The position numbers and the translations under genes were made by a program. Below are positions 7,271-13,912 of a stretch of DNA of 21,302 nucleotides, in pieces (the first letter of the stretch is position 1; the number at the start of each line of letters is the position of its first letter). The notes beneath the pieces are model-generated. The model searched no databases, was not told the DNA's origin, and saw only the letters and a list, made by a program, of their open reading frames with translations. Source of the stretch: Thermoplasmatota archaeon (lineage in GTDB: Archaea > Thermoplasmatota > Thermoplasmata > Thermoplasmatales > GCA-001856825); contig JAMCQR010000034.1 in NCBI GenBank assembly GCA_023379555.1, positions 1 through 21,302 on the forward strand, in the 5' to 3' direction.

Positions 7271-8488
7271 ATGGAAGCCTTTCACGGTCTATTCTACATT
7301 AGCGGAGAGTTTAGAGAGAAGTATGTCGTCGTGGACCGAGGGGTAATCAAGGAAGTGAAGAGCGAGCTATCCGGAATGAATGTCACAAGAATCAAGGGCC
7401 ACGTCCTCCCTGGCGGTGTGGATATGCACGTCCACTTCAGGGACCCTGGAGAGACAGAAAAAGAGGACTTCCACTCTGGTTCTCTATCCGCGATGTTTGG
7501 TGGGACCACTACTGTTTGTGACATGCCAAACAACAGGACTCCGATAACTGACTCAACCACATTCAATTCCAAGCTTCACTCTGTCGCCAAGAGAAGTTAC
7601 GTAGACTTTGGTCTATATCAGGCTGCATCCTCTGAGACCGTTCCCGAAGCAATCGGGCAAAAGATATTTCTCGGTAAATCGACAGGAGGGCTCCTAACTG
7701 ATCTCAATACCAGCAAATGGGAGGACAAGGTCAAAGTTGTGCACGCAGAATTTCAGGAGTGCATAGACAACAATAAAAGGGAAAACAGTGACCTGCTATC
7801 CCACGACATGAACAGGCCCCTGGAGTGCGAGATGCAAGCCATCGAACACATTTTCAAGTACGATCTTTCTCGAACTCACATAGCGCATCTCACCTCAGTG
7901 AGATCTCTCGAGTTTGCGAAGTCCCTTGGCTTCACGACCGAAGTCACACCGCATCACCTGTTGTTGAACAACGCTCTATCATTAGGCTCGCTGGGAAAGG
8001 TGAATCCTCCTCTCAGGAAGAAGAGTGTGCAGGAGGAGTTGCTAAAGAGCCTCAATTCAAAATCGATTGACGTTATTGCTTCCGATCACGCGCCTCACAC
8101 ACTTCTCGAAAAGGAGATATTCGGAGATGCTCCCTCTGGCATTCCTGGCGTCGAAACACGAGTACCTTTGATGCTTGCAGCACATAGGAAAGGAGTGATA
8201 AGTTTGGAAAAATCGGTTTCTGCATTGATGGAAAAACCTGCGCAGATCTGTGCCATCAATAAGGGATTCATAGCCGAAGGCTACGATGCCGATTTCATTT
8301 CTGTGGACCTCAAGAATATGTCAGAAATCAAGGGTGAAGAGCTGCACTCGAAGTGTGGATGGACCCCGTTCGAGAAATTCGGAGGCATCTTCCCTGATCA
8401 TGTCTATCTGAGGGGAGAAATGATACTTCAAGAAGGGGACGTTGTATCCTCTTCATCCGGAGAGTTTCTGAATGGCAAAAAACAGTGA
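7271..8488 (+). CDS. pyrC: Dihydroorotase
   Basis: 405-residue amidohydrolase of pyrimidine synthesis, interconverting carbamoyl-aspartate and dihydroorotate. The metal site is visible: DMHVHFRDPG (H53, H55), a candidate carboxylated lysine K131 in KIFLGKSTGG, H159 in VVHAE, H206 in IAHLTS and the catalytic aspartate D272 in IASDHAPHT. GGTTTVCDMPN (77-87) and PSGIPGVETRVPLM also match. Length is normal for class I DHOases. The ATG follows the AMMECR1 stop by 2 bases, with GGAG in the preceding gene end. The 3' end overlaps rnp4 by 17 bases, so the genes from queE to rnp4 probably form one transcript. Allantoinase or hydantoinase are possible relatives, but the motif set fits dihydroorotase better. 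Confidence 0.94.
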   Translation: MEAFHGLFYISGEFREKYVVVDRGVIKEVKSELSGMNVTRIKGHVLPGGVDMHVHFRDPGETEKEDFHSGSLSAMFGGTTTVCDMPNNRTPITDSTTFNSKLHSVAKRSYVDFGLYQAASSETVPEAIGQKIFLGKSTGGLLTDLNTSKWEDKVKVVHAEFQECIDNNKRENSDLLSHDMNRPLECEMQAIEHIFKYDLSRTHIAHLTSVRSLEFAKSLGFTTEVTPHHLLLNNALSLGSLGKVNPPLRKKSVQEELLKSLNSKSIDVIASDHAPHTLLEKEIFGDAPSGIPGVETRVPLMLAAHRKGVISLEKSVSALMEKPAQICAINKGFIAEGYDADFISVDLKNMSEIKGEELHSKCGWTPFEKFGGIFPDHVYLRGEMILQEGDVVSSSSGEFLNGKKQ

Positions 8489-8774
8489 GAAGAGGGTAGC
8501 GGAGGAAAGGATGAAGGAACTCTTCAAGCTCGCCATCAACGATAAAAAACCTGAACAGGCCGACAGGAAATATGAGCTCATCTACCTCTACTCGACAAAG
8601 TACAAGACGAAAGTTCCGGAAGAGTCCAAGACGTGGGTCTGCAAGAAATGCAAGAAGGGGATATATTCCGGAGGGGGGAGAGTCAGAATAAACAGGTCAA
8701 CTATTACTGTCAGCTGCAACAACTGTGGTTATGTGAGAAGGATCCCTATCTCTCGTCAATCGTCTCGGCAGTGA
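8472..8774 (+). CDS. rnp4: Ribonuclease P protein component 4 (Rpp21/Rpr2 family)
   Basis: 100-residue subunit of archaeal RNase P, which removes 5' leaders from precursor tRNAs. The N-terminal part is a basic alpha-helical region (EKRVAEERMKELFKLAINDKKPEQADRKYELIYLYSTKY). It is followed by a zinc ribbon with C57-X2-C60 and C82-X2-C85. The helix-plus-ribbon arrangement and length are those of Rpp21/Rpr2. The start lies within the end of pyrC (17-base overlap). The 3' end overlaps by 29 bases with a convergent small gene on the minus strand. Confidence 0.9.
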   Translation: MAKNSEKRVAEERMKELFKLAINDKKPEQADRKYELIYLYSTKYKTKVPEESKTWVCKKCKKGIYSGGGRVRINRSTITVSCNNCGYVRRIPISRQSSRQ

Positions 8775-8982
8775 ACAGAACGTTGTATCCGCCTAGGGTC
8801 GCATGCACCTTGTCTATCAAAGAGATAGCATCTGAAACCGTTGCATGATCTCCCCATTCGTAAACCAGGTCCCTTGTTCCCGTGATTGGATTGAAGCCAA
8901 GAGATTGCAGCCTTGTTATTATTTCAGAGGGTCTTTCTCCCTCTGTGTTGAAGATTATCGATAGATAAGTTCTCTTGACCAT
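8746..8982 (-). CDS. Small protein of unknown function, 78 residues
   Basis: I do not recognise the family. The protein starts MVKRTYLSIIFNTEG and contains SEIITRLQSLGFNPITGTRDLVYEWGDHATVSDAISLIDKVHATLGGYNVLFTAETID, a beta-alpha-beta-like alternation that could be a ferredoxin-like alpha/beta fold, similar in feel to small nucleic-acid or ligand-binding proteins. No cysteine, membrane or signal segment. I chose the ATG at 8982: a TATA-like ATAAATAT on the minus strand (9003-9010) is centred 24-25 bases upstream, fitting a leaderless message. A TTG three codons earlier (8991) is possible. The balanced composition, promoter and position make it likely real; the last 29 bases overlap rnp4 in the opposite direction. 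Confidence 0.7.
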   Translation of the reverse strand: MVKRTYLSIIFNTEGERPSEIITRLQSLGFNPITGTRDLVYEWGDHATVSDAISLIDKVHATLGGYNVLFTAETIDER

Positions 8983-9002
8983 TACCCTCAAATCACCATA
9001 TC

Positions 9003-9010
9003 ATATTTAT
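9003..9010 (-). promoter_or_regulatory. Probable TATA box of the 78-residue gene
   Basis: Minus-strand ATAAATAT within an AT-rich block, centred 24-25 bases upstream of the ATG at 8982; no Shine-Dalgarno is needed for a leaderless start. Confidence 0.45.
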
Positions 9011-9040
9011 TCTTTATTTTAGAGCACTTGAGCGTGCATG

Positions 9041-9787
9041 TCAAGAAATCGTCGGTGCCGCCGCGACGATTATCCTCTGTTTAGTCATGGTGTGAGTGCT
9101 GGGGTCGTACAACATTGATTTCAGTTCATCATCGGAGAGACTATTTATGAACTTCTTGCACTCTATTCCGTTCAAGGAATTGGTTTCGACCGGAGACAGC
9201 CACTTCTCGAAACTTAGCTGTTCTTTGTCGATGACAGATTTTATTATTCTGAATCCCGCAGATTTGAGGGAGAACATGAATTCCCCTTCGTTCAGCGCAG
9301 CAACGTGAGTATTATCTCTCTTCCTTTCAAGTTTGTTCAGCAGATCGCCCTTGTCCGTATCTGGAACCAGCATGTCGCTGATCGCAAGAATTCCATCCTC
9401 AATCAGCAACTCTCTAGACTTCTTGAAGAACAACTCCTTGTTATCAAAATGGTGCAGAGCCCTCCTGTTCGTTATTGCGTCGAATTTCAGGAAGGTGCTA
9501 TAAGAGTAATAATCCGACTTTTCAAACTCGACGTTTGCGATCTTGTTAGAAGTAATCAGTTTCTTTGCTTCATTCAACATTGCTTCGGTCAAATCCAGGG
9601 CCACAACGTGCTCACTTCTCTTTGAGAGTTCAAATGCAACAAAACCGGTTCCAGTAGCTACATCCAATGCTCTTCCAATCCGCTCGGGGAGGAGGCTCAT
9701 CAAAATTCTAAGATCGTTGCCAGATTTATGGGAATCGCTCTTAGAGTATTGCTTGGCAAAATTATTGAAGAAAGGATTATCGCTCAT
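9041..9787 (-). CDS. Class I SAM-dependent methyltransferase, UbiE/Coq5-like
   Basis: 248-residue methyltransferase of unknown substrate. Motif I is ALDVATGTGFVA (40-51), the acidic residue for the SAM ribose is in VVALDLTEAML (D65), motif II/III runs through VEFEKSDYY and FDAITNRRALHHF, and LLIEDGILAISDMLVPD corresponds to the post-core strand typical of UbiE/YcgJ-like enzymes acting on small molecules. The C-terminal part (about 175-248) includes FRIIKSVIDKEQLSFEKWLSP, as in the same group. Its own TATA-like element (9810-9817) lies 26 bases upstream of the ATG at 9787, so it is probably transcribed separately from trmG10 upstream. No neighbour identifies the substrate. Confidence 0.85.
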   Translation of the reverse strand: MSDNPFFNNFAKQYSKSDSHKSGNDLRILMSLLPERIGRALDVATGTGFVAFELSKRSEHVVALDLTEAMLNEAKKLITSNKIANVEFEKSDYYSYSTFLKFDAITNRRALHHFDNKELFFKKSRELLIEDGILAISDMLVPDTDKGDLLNKLERKRDNTHVAALNEGEFMFSLKSAGFRIIKSVIDKEQLSFEKWLSPVETNSLNGIECKKFINSLSDDELKSMLYDPSTHTMTKQRIIVAAAPTIS

Positions 9788-9809
9788 TGGAAACTATATG
9801 TCAAATTAT

Positions 9810-9817
9810 ATTATAAA
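9810..9817 (-). promoter_or_regulatory. Probable TATA box of the methyltransferase gene
   Basis: Minus-strand TTTATAAT centred about 26-27 bases upstream of the ATG at 9787, in the 56-base gap after trmG10. This supports a leaderless, independent transcript. Confidence 0.55.
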
Positions 9818-9843
9818 TTTACCAAGGTCCAGGACGTTTCAAT

Positions 9844-10767
9844 TTATTCACATTTCACGATGTATCTTGTCAATGAAGTGTGAACTCTGATTTTGCCGAC
9901 TAACTCCACCTGACCGTACTCTTTCGCGACCGAGACCAGTTCTTCGGTAGGGGTGCAAAAGACTTTCTTCCCCTTTGTTGAGGAGATTAGCGAGAAGAAC
10001 CTAGAATAGAGAGACTCCCTCGACTGGGAAAAAATCTTTGCTCCTCTGCCATAAGGAGGATCAGTCACTATTGCTGACATTCCGTCTACAGAAACAAGTT
10101 CAGAAAAGTCTCCCTGCTTGATATTTTCAGGGAAACCAAAGTACCTGAGATTCAAATTTCCACCCTCCACAATTCTCCAGCTTCTGTCAATTCCATATGC
10201 ATTGATTCCCATCCTGAATCCTTCAACAAGGTATGTACCAGTACCAGCGAATGGATCAATGAAGCTCTCTCCTTCCTTCACTCCCGCAATGTTTATCATT
10301 CCCCTTGCCAGAACGGGAGAGATGCTAGAAGGATGGTTCATCGGTCTTGTCTTATACCTTGGATCAAGCAGCTCGCTCATGCTACGCTCATATATGGTTT
10401 CCGTGATTATCGGCACGTTTGAATTGTATATATAGAAGGTCACTTCTGGGTTGTCTAGATCTACCTTTCCTATTACACTCTTCGCGGTAGAGTCAATCAG
10501 GGAATCTCTCCCTGCCTCTCTTTTTTCCCTTATTGCATATGTCTTTCTCGGTGAAATATCGTAATCCTCAGGGTCTTCCAAGACTATACCTATCCGTTTC
10601 GAGAAAGCGACTCGAGAAGTCAACTTCTCCGGTTGGTCGGTAGAAAAGAACAGTAATTTATCAGTTTCATGTTCTATTTTACCTCCATAGCTTGCAAGAA
10701 GTCCTGATATTTCTGCTCTGGAAATGTCTCGAAGATCGCCAAGGAATTCAGACACTAGTTTCAACAA
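9844..10767 (-). CDS. trmG10: tRNA (guanine(10)-N2)-dimethyltransferase (archaeal Trm11/TrmG10 type)
   Basis: 307-residue tRNA methyltransferase expected to form N2-methyl or dimethylguanosine at position 10. The N-terminal region (about 1-130) corresponds to the THUMP-containing RNA-binding part, with the RAEISGLLASYGG start typical of the family. The linker has RPMNHPSSISPVLARGMINIAG (141-162). The catalytic domain has DPFAGTGT (171-178), and the N2-guanine methylation motif TDPPYGRG is at 235-242. No in-frame ATG is available near the 5' end: the reading frame begins with two consecutive TTG codons (10767 and 10764), with a GTG at 10755 as third option, so the exact start is uncertain. It is divergent from purM across 66 bases. 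Confidence 0.9.
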   Translation of the reverse strand: MLKLVSEFLGDLRDISRAEISGLLASYGGKIEHETDKLLFFSTDQPEKLTSRVAFSKRIGIVLEDPEDYDISPRKTYAIREKREAGRDSLIDSTAKSVIGKVDLDNPEVTFYIYNSNVPIITETIYERSMSELLDPRYKTRPMNHPSSISPVLARGMINIAGVKEGESFIDPFAGTGTYLVEGFRMGINAYGIDRSWRIVEGGNLNLRYFGFPENIKQGDFSELVSVDGMSAIVTDPPYGRGAKIFSQSRESLYSRFFSLISSTKGKKVFCTPTEELVSVAKEYGQVELVGKIRVHTSLTRYIVKCE

Positions 10768-10802
10768 CGGGGAATTGCATGGCAGTAAATGAAAACAGCG
10801 AC

Positions 10803-10810
10803 GTTATAAC
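10803..10810 (+). promoter_or_regulatory. Probable TATA box of purM
   Basis: GTTATAAC centred 27-28 bases upstream of the purM ATG at 10834. The 8-mer is itself a perfect palindrome, which is common for TATA elements and not by itself evidence of an operator. Confidence 0.5.
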
Positions 10811-10833
10811 CAAGTTTGCCATGTCTGTTCAGC

Positions 10834-11838
10834 ATGCCGAGATACAAAGAAAGTGGAGTCGATTTCGACTCTGTTGGAAAATTCAGGAATGCTATAATTA
10901 GTCAACTTTCATACGAAGGAGGAAAATACAGGAGGGCAGCTAAGATCGGGCATTACTCTGGTCTGGTTTCGTTCCTTGGGAATTTCCTTGCAATACACAC
11001 TGACAATGTGGGCACCAAGACCATGACTGCTCTGAAGTACAATCACTTCAACGAAATCGGCTACGACTTAGTCGGGATGAACGTGAATGATATAATCTGT
11101 ATGGGAGCAGAGCCCGTGGCAATGGTAAATTACATAGCTGGATCGATGCTCGACGATAACGCGGGGACCACGATAGGAACGAGCATAAACAATGCCTGTG
11201 TGGAAGCAGGAATAACAATGGTGGGCGGAGAGACCGCTTCCGTCCCAGATCTGGTGAACGGGATTGACATCTCCGGAACTGTGATTGGGCACCTTCAGAA
11301 GGGGAAAGAGATAACAGGAACCCGCATCAAAGAGAAGGATAAGGTCACGGGTCTTGCCTCTAACGGAATTCACTCGAACGGTTTTTCCCTGATCAGGAAG
11401 ATTTATGAGAACAAACAGGAGATGCTGGAGGAAGATTTCCAGGGAAAGCCATTCTGGGAGAGTTTGCTAAAGGGGACCAGAATTTATTCGAAGAAGCTGT
11501 TCGAACTTATCCAAGAATTTGACATTCACGGAATTTCTCACATTACGGGCGGAGGAGTTAGAAATCTGCTGAGGCTCAAAGAGGCAAGATACAGACTCAC
11601 CTACCCGGAAATACCTCTCCTGTTTCAGAAAATAAACCGAGACGGAGAGATACCCAACCAGGAAGCGTTCGAAGTTTTCAACATGGGCATAGGAATGATG
11701 ATAATCTCTTCCAAAAAAGATCAGGACTCTATAATCCAAGAATTAAGCAAATTCAATCCAACGGATCTCGGAGTTGTAGCAGCTGGCAATGGGATATCGG
11801 TGGACAACTATGGTGTCAAGTACCGTAGCTACTACTAG
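10834..11838 (+). CDS. purM: Phosphoribosylformylglycinamidine cyclo-ligase (AIR synthetase)
   Basis: 334-residue ATP-dependent enzyme forming aminoimidazole ribotide in purine synthesis. The start MPRYKESGVDFDSVG matches the family opening YKxxGVD. Other hallmarks are HTDNVGTKT (55-63), GYDLVGMNVNDIICMGAEPV (77-95), the glycine-rich GITMVGGETASVPDLV, GLASNGIHSNGFSLIRKI, and HGISHITGGGVRNLLR. I chose the ATG at 10834; an in-frame TTG 18 bases upstream is less likely because the TATA element fits the ATG. The length is normal. It is followed by a 121-base gap before the peroxiredoxin, which has its own promoter. Confidence 0.95.
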   Translation: MPRYKESGVDFDSVGKFRNAIISQLSYEGGKYRRAAKIGHYSGLVSFLGNFLAIHTDNVGTKTMTALKYNHFNEIGYDLVGMNVNDIICMGAEPVAMVNYIAGSMLDDNAGTTIGTSINNACVEAGITMVGGETASVPDLVNGIDISGTVIGHLQKGKEITGTRIKEKDKVTGLASNGIHSNGFSLIRKIYENKQEMLEEDFQGKPFWESLLKGTRIYSKKLFELIQEFDIHGISHITGGGVRNLLRLKEARYRLTYPEIPLLFQKINRDGEIPNQEAFEVFNMGIGMMIISSKKDQDSIIQELSKFNPTDLGVVAAGNGISVDNYGVKYRSYY

Positions 11839-11912
11839 CATATACTTTGACCGTTAAATGACAAAATACTGCGCTCCTGTCGACATATTTCTAAACCTCA
11901 AGACCACTAAGA

Positions 11913-11920
11913 TTTATATT
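11913..11920 (+). promoter_or_regulatory. TATA box of the peroxiredoxin gene
   Basis: TTTATATT, predicting initiation near 11940 and a leader of about 20 bases that holds the Shine-Dalgarno GGGTGAT (11950-11956), 4 bases before the ATG. This gene is one of the few first genes here with a leader. A split repeat TTAGA (11919-11923) / TCTAA (11935-11939) lies between TATA and the predicted start. Confidence 0.6.
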
Positions 11921-11959
11921 AGAGGATTAACTATTCTAAACGAATTGAAGGGTGATGAA

Positions 11960-12478
11960 ATGATAGGTAAGAAAGCACCGGATTTTGACGCGAAAGCATT
12001 CGTGGACGGAAAGTTTGAAGACTTTAGACTATCCAAGTTGAGGGGAAAGTGGGTCGTGCTGTTTTTCTACCCTGCCGACTTTACTTTTGTATGCCCCACC
12101 GAACTGGAGGGATTTGCAGACAGACTTGCAGACTTCAAGAAACTTGGAGCAGAAGTGGTTTCAGTCAGCAGAGATACAGTCTTCGTCCACAAGGCATGGG
12201 TTGAAAACGACGATAGAGTTGCAAAGGTGAAGTACGCGATGGTAGAGGACAGGAAAGGAGAAATATCAAGGGACTACGGCGTACTCGATGAAGTATCTGG
12301 GAATTCACACAGAGGGCTCTTCATTATTAATCCAGAAGGGATCACGAAATACGTGGTAATCACTGATGACAATGTAGGTAGGAGCACCGAAGAAACCTTC
12401 AGAGTTCTTGCGGCTCTCCAGAGTGGGGGTCTTTGCCCGGTCAACTGGGAACCAGGAGAGGCAACACTGAAAGTCTAA
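11960..12478 (+). CDS. Peroxiredoxin, AhpC/2-Cys Prx type
   Basis: 172-residue thiol peroxidase that reduces hydrogen peroxide, organic peroxides and peroxynitrite. The peroxidatic cysteine is C45 in PADFTFVCPTELEGF, the resolving cysteine is C159 in LCPVNW near the C-terminus, and the conserved arginine lies in SHRGLFIIN. VSVSRDTVFVHKAW matches the typical AhpC VSVDTxFxHxAW block. The two-cysteine arrangement is that of a typical 2-Cys enzyme. I chose the ATG at 11960 because it follows GGGTGAT and begins at the usual family start (MIGKKAPDFDA). The frame is open 34 codons upstream across the TATA box, which I read as non-coding. A T-rich tract follows the stop. The reductant is not visible in the window. 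Confidence 0.93.
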   Translation: MIGKKAPDFDAKAFVDGKFEDFRLSKLRGKWVVLFFYPADFTFVCPTELEGFADRLADFKKLGAEVVSVSRDTVFVHKAWVENDDRVAKVKYAMVEDRKGEISRDYGVLDEVSGNSHRGLFIINPEGITKYVVITDDNVGRSTEETFRVLAALQSGGLCPVNWEPGEATLKV

Positions 12479-12506
12479 TCTTTTCTCATTTTATTATTTT
12501 AAAATT
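12479..12506 (+). terminator. T-rich tract after the peroxiredoxin gene
   Basis: The bases after the stop at 12478 read TCTTTTCTCATTTTATTATTTT and are dominated by T on the plus strand. Archaeal transcription often ends at oligo-T tracts without a hairpin. The tract overlaps the 3' end of the convergent acylphosphatase gene. Confidence 0.4.
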
Positions 12507-12752
12507 ATCCATGTCGTCTTCTTGGACATATCTCTTTTTCATATCTGTTACCAGGGCATTTGGAATCTCCGAAGTACAGTACTGAATGAGTTTGTCGACC
12601 ATGTCTGGGTCTCCCTGGATCATAGCTTCCACGGAACCGTCCCTCAAATTCTTGACCCATCCCTTCAGGTTCAACCCCTTTGCCATCCTGCGCGTTCGAT
12701 CCCTGAAACCAACCCCTTGGACGATCCCGTAAAACCTGACATTAACCTGCAT
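12486..12752 (-). CDS. acyP: Acylphosphatase
   Basis: 88-residue enzyme that hydrolyses carboxyl-phosphate bonds of acyl phosphates. Family motifs: VRFYGIVQGVGFRDRTRR (5-22), with the catalytic arginine R17, and GWVKNLRDGSVEAMIQGD (31-48), with the catalytic asparagine N35. The length and single-domain form are normal. ATG at 12752 with a TATA-like CAAATATTTAG (12776-12786) centred 28 bases upstream, so leaderless. It converges with the peroxiredoxin gene with a gap of 7 bases. Confidence 0.95.
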   Translation of the reverse strand: MQVNVRFYGIVQGVGFRDRTRRMAKGLNLKGWVKNLRDGSVEAMIQGDPDMVDKLIQYCTSEIPNALVTDMKKRYVQEDDMDNFKIIK

Positions 12753-12775
12753 TGTTACGCAATAATCAGGACGTT

Positions 12776-12786
12776 CAAATATTTAG
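12776..12786 (-). promoter_or_regulatory. Probable TATA box of acyP
   Basis: Minus-strand CTAAATATTTG, centred about 28 bases upstream of the ATG at 12752, consistent with a leaderless transcript. Confidence 0.5.
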
Positions 12787-12829
12787 TGCAAATCTATGCC
12801 TCAATTTTCTTTGAGTAACGTCAAATCTT

Positions 12830-12844
12830 GATATAATTTATATC
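12830..12844. repeat. 15-base palindrome upstream of the DNA glycosylase gene
   Basis: GATATAA-T-TTATATC: two perfect 7-base arms around one base. It lies 50 bases before the glycosylase ATG and about 20 bases upstream of its TATA element (12864-12871). The position suits an activator or operator site, but the AT-only interior could also be a spare TATA element in the divergent acyP/glycosylase promoter region. Confidence 0.45.
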
Positions 12845-12863
12845 TGTCACGTGCGAAGCAACG

Positions 12864-12871
12864 TAAATATA
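12864..12871 (+). promoter_or_regulatory. Probable TATA box of the DNA glycosylase gene
   Basis: TAAATATA centred 26-27 bases upstream of the ATG at 12894, with no Shine-Dalgarno; leaderless arrangement. Confidence 0.5.
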
Positions 12872-12893
12872 GCCTGGACACCTCAATCTTCAA

Positions 12894-13844
12894 ATGCTTG
12901 AGAATGTGTTCGAATTCGACCTTCGGCCCATACCCCCGTTCAATTTTGAGCTCACGGTTCAGAAACCTGCAGGATGGAGTCTATTCAATGCAGGTGAGAT
13001 TCTAGATGGCAATACGTTTTGGACGGCAACGCGGATCGATGGGATCGTTGCAGGGATAAAGATGGTGTCAAAAGGAACAGTCGACAGGCCAAGATTGCAT
13101 CTCACCGTATACACTTCGGTGAAGATTCCTCAAAAAAAGAAAGGGGAGATTCCAGGTTATCTAGCCAAAATGATAGGAGCAGATCAGGATCTCAGAGAGT
13201 TTTACGAGATGGCTGCGAAGGATGAGATCCTCAAGCACACGATCGAAGATCTTTACGGAATGCACGACACTCAGACTCCCTATCTGTACAACTCTGTTGT
13301 CTTGGGTATATGCCTTCAAATGGCAAGACTGGACAGAAGCATGGGTATGATAGAAAGCATCAACAGGAATTATGGTGATAGAGTCGAATTTGATGGGATT
13401 GAGTTGACTGTTGAACCGTCTGCTGAAAACATATCTGTTTTGAAAGAGAAGGAGTTTGCAGAGAAGTGCAAGCTAGGATACAGGGCAAAATTTCTTATAA
13501 ATTCAGCAAAGATGATTGCCAACGGGTTTCCTTCATCGGATGAAATTCTTTCCATGCCACCAATAGAAGCCAAAAAGAAATTGATGGAACTCCCAGGGAT
13601 CGGTGACTATGCTTCCGACATAATCAATCCACATGGTGGATTTCCTATTGATGCCTGGTCTGTAGATGTATTCGGTATGCTCTTCTTTGGAAAAGAGCCG
13701 AAGAACGCAAGAGAGATGATTGAAAAGGTAAAGAGGAAGGGAATAAAGAAATGGGGAAGTTGGGCCTGGATGGGGTTCTTTTATGTAGCTCAGGATCTTG
13801 AAAATCTCTCCAAGAGACTCGGAATAAAACTCAGGCAGATGTGA
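12894..13844 (+). CDS. HhH-GPD DNA glycosylase, AlkA/OGG-like, probably monofunctional
   Basis: 316-residue base-excision repair glycosylase. The N-terminal part (PFNFELTVQKPAGWSLFNAGEILDGNTFWTATRIDG) looks like the AlkA/OGG beta-rich domain. The helix-hairpin-helix is LPGIGDYAS (233-241). Where bifunctional Nth and OGG enzymes have the lysine nucleophile, this protein has Y239. The catalytic aspartate is best placed at D253 in GFPIDAWSVDVF. Without the lysine it should excise bases but not cleave the backbone, as AlkA does. There is no C-terminal four-cysteine Fe-S loop. The substrate could be alkylated purines or oxidised bases; the sequence alone does not decide. The gene stands alone with its own TATA element and an upstream palindrome. 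Confidence 0.85.
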   Translation: MLENVFEFDLRPIPPFNFELTVQKPAGWSLFNAGEILDGNTFWTATRIDGIVAGIKMVSKGTVDRPRLHLTVYTSVKIPQKKKGEIPGYLAKMIGADQDLREFYEMAAKDEILKHTIEDLYGMHDTQTPYLYNSVVLGICLQMARLDRSMGMIESINRNYGDRVEFDGIELTVEPSAENISVLKEKEFAEKCKLGYRAKFLINSAKMIANGFPSSDEILSMPPIEAKKKLMELPGIGDYASDIINPHGGFPIDAWSVDVFGMLFFGKEPKNAREMIEKVKRKGIKKWGSWAWMGFFYVAQDLENLSKRLGIKLRQM

Positions 13845-13884
13845 ATTGCACTCAGTTCAAGGAGAAGAAGTCTTTCAAATAAAC

Positions 13885-13894
13885 TTTAAATAAA
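13885..13894 (+). promoter_or_regulatory. TATA box of the importer operon
   Basis: TTTAAATAAA, centred 24-25 bases upstream of the ATG at 13913; no Shine-Dalgarno, so leaderless initiation is likely. Confidence 0.6.
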
Positions 13895-13911
13895 TCAATT
13901 TTATTTGATTT
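13892..13911. promoter_or_regulatory. Inverted repeat over the importer promoter: candidate operator
   Basis: AAATCAA-TTTTAT-TTGATTT: perfect 7-base arms separated by 6 bases. The left arm overlaps the 3' end of the TATA element and the right arm ends one base before the start codon at 13913, so a bound dimer would cover the transcription start. This is the arrangement of a repressor site, for example for a metal- or cobalamin-responsive regulator. The regulator is not identified, and the arms do not match the suf-side repeat. Confidence 0.5.
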
Positions 13912-13912
13912 G

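Noticed and set aside
9047..9071. Inverted repeat AATCGTCG ... CGACGATT at the end of the methyltransferase gene
   Set aside because: It lies within coding sequence (ending APTIS) and is not followed by a T-run on the minus strand, so a terminator role is not supported; it may be chance.
9543..9890. Open frame of 115 codons on the plus strand opposite the methyltransferase and trmG10 ends
   Set aside because: It runs through the promoter gap and two real genes on the other strand, with no family resemblance.
10803..10810. GTTATAAC palindrome as an operator for purM
   Set aside because: It is at the exact TATA position; self-complementary TATA elements are common.
11952..11958. GTGATGA as a C box of a C/D small RNA
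   Set aside because: No CTGA D box at suitable spacing and no guide structure; the bases are better explained as the peroxiredoxin Shine-Dalgarno region.
11858..11959. N-terminal extension of the peroxiredoxin by 34 residues
   Set aside because: The stretch crosses the TATA box and Shine-Dalgarno, and family members start at MIGKKAPDF.
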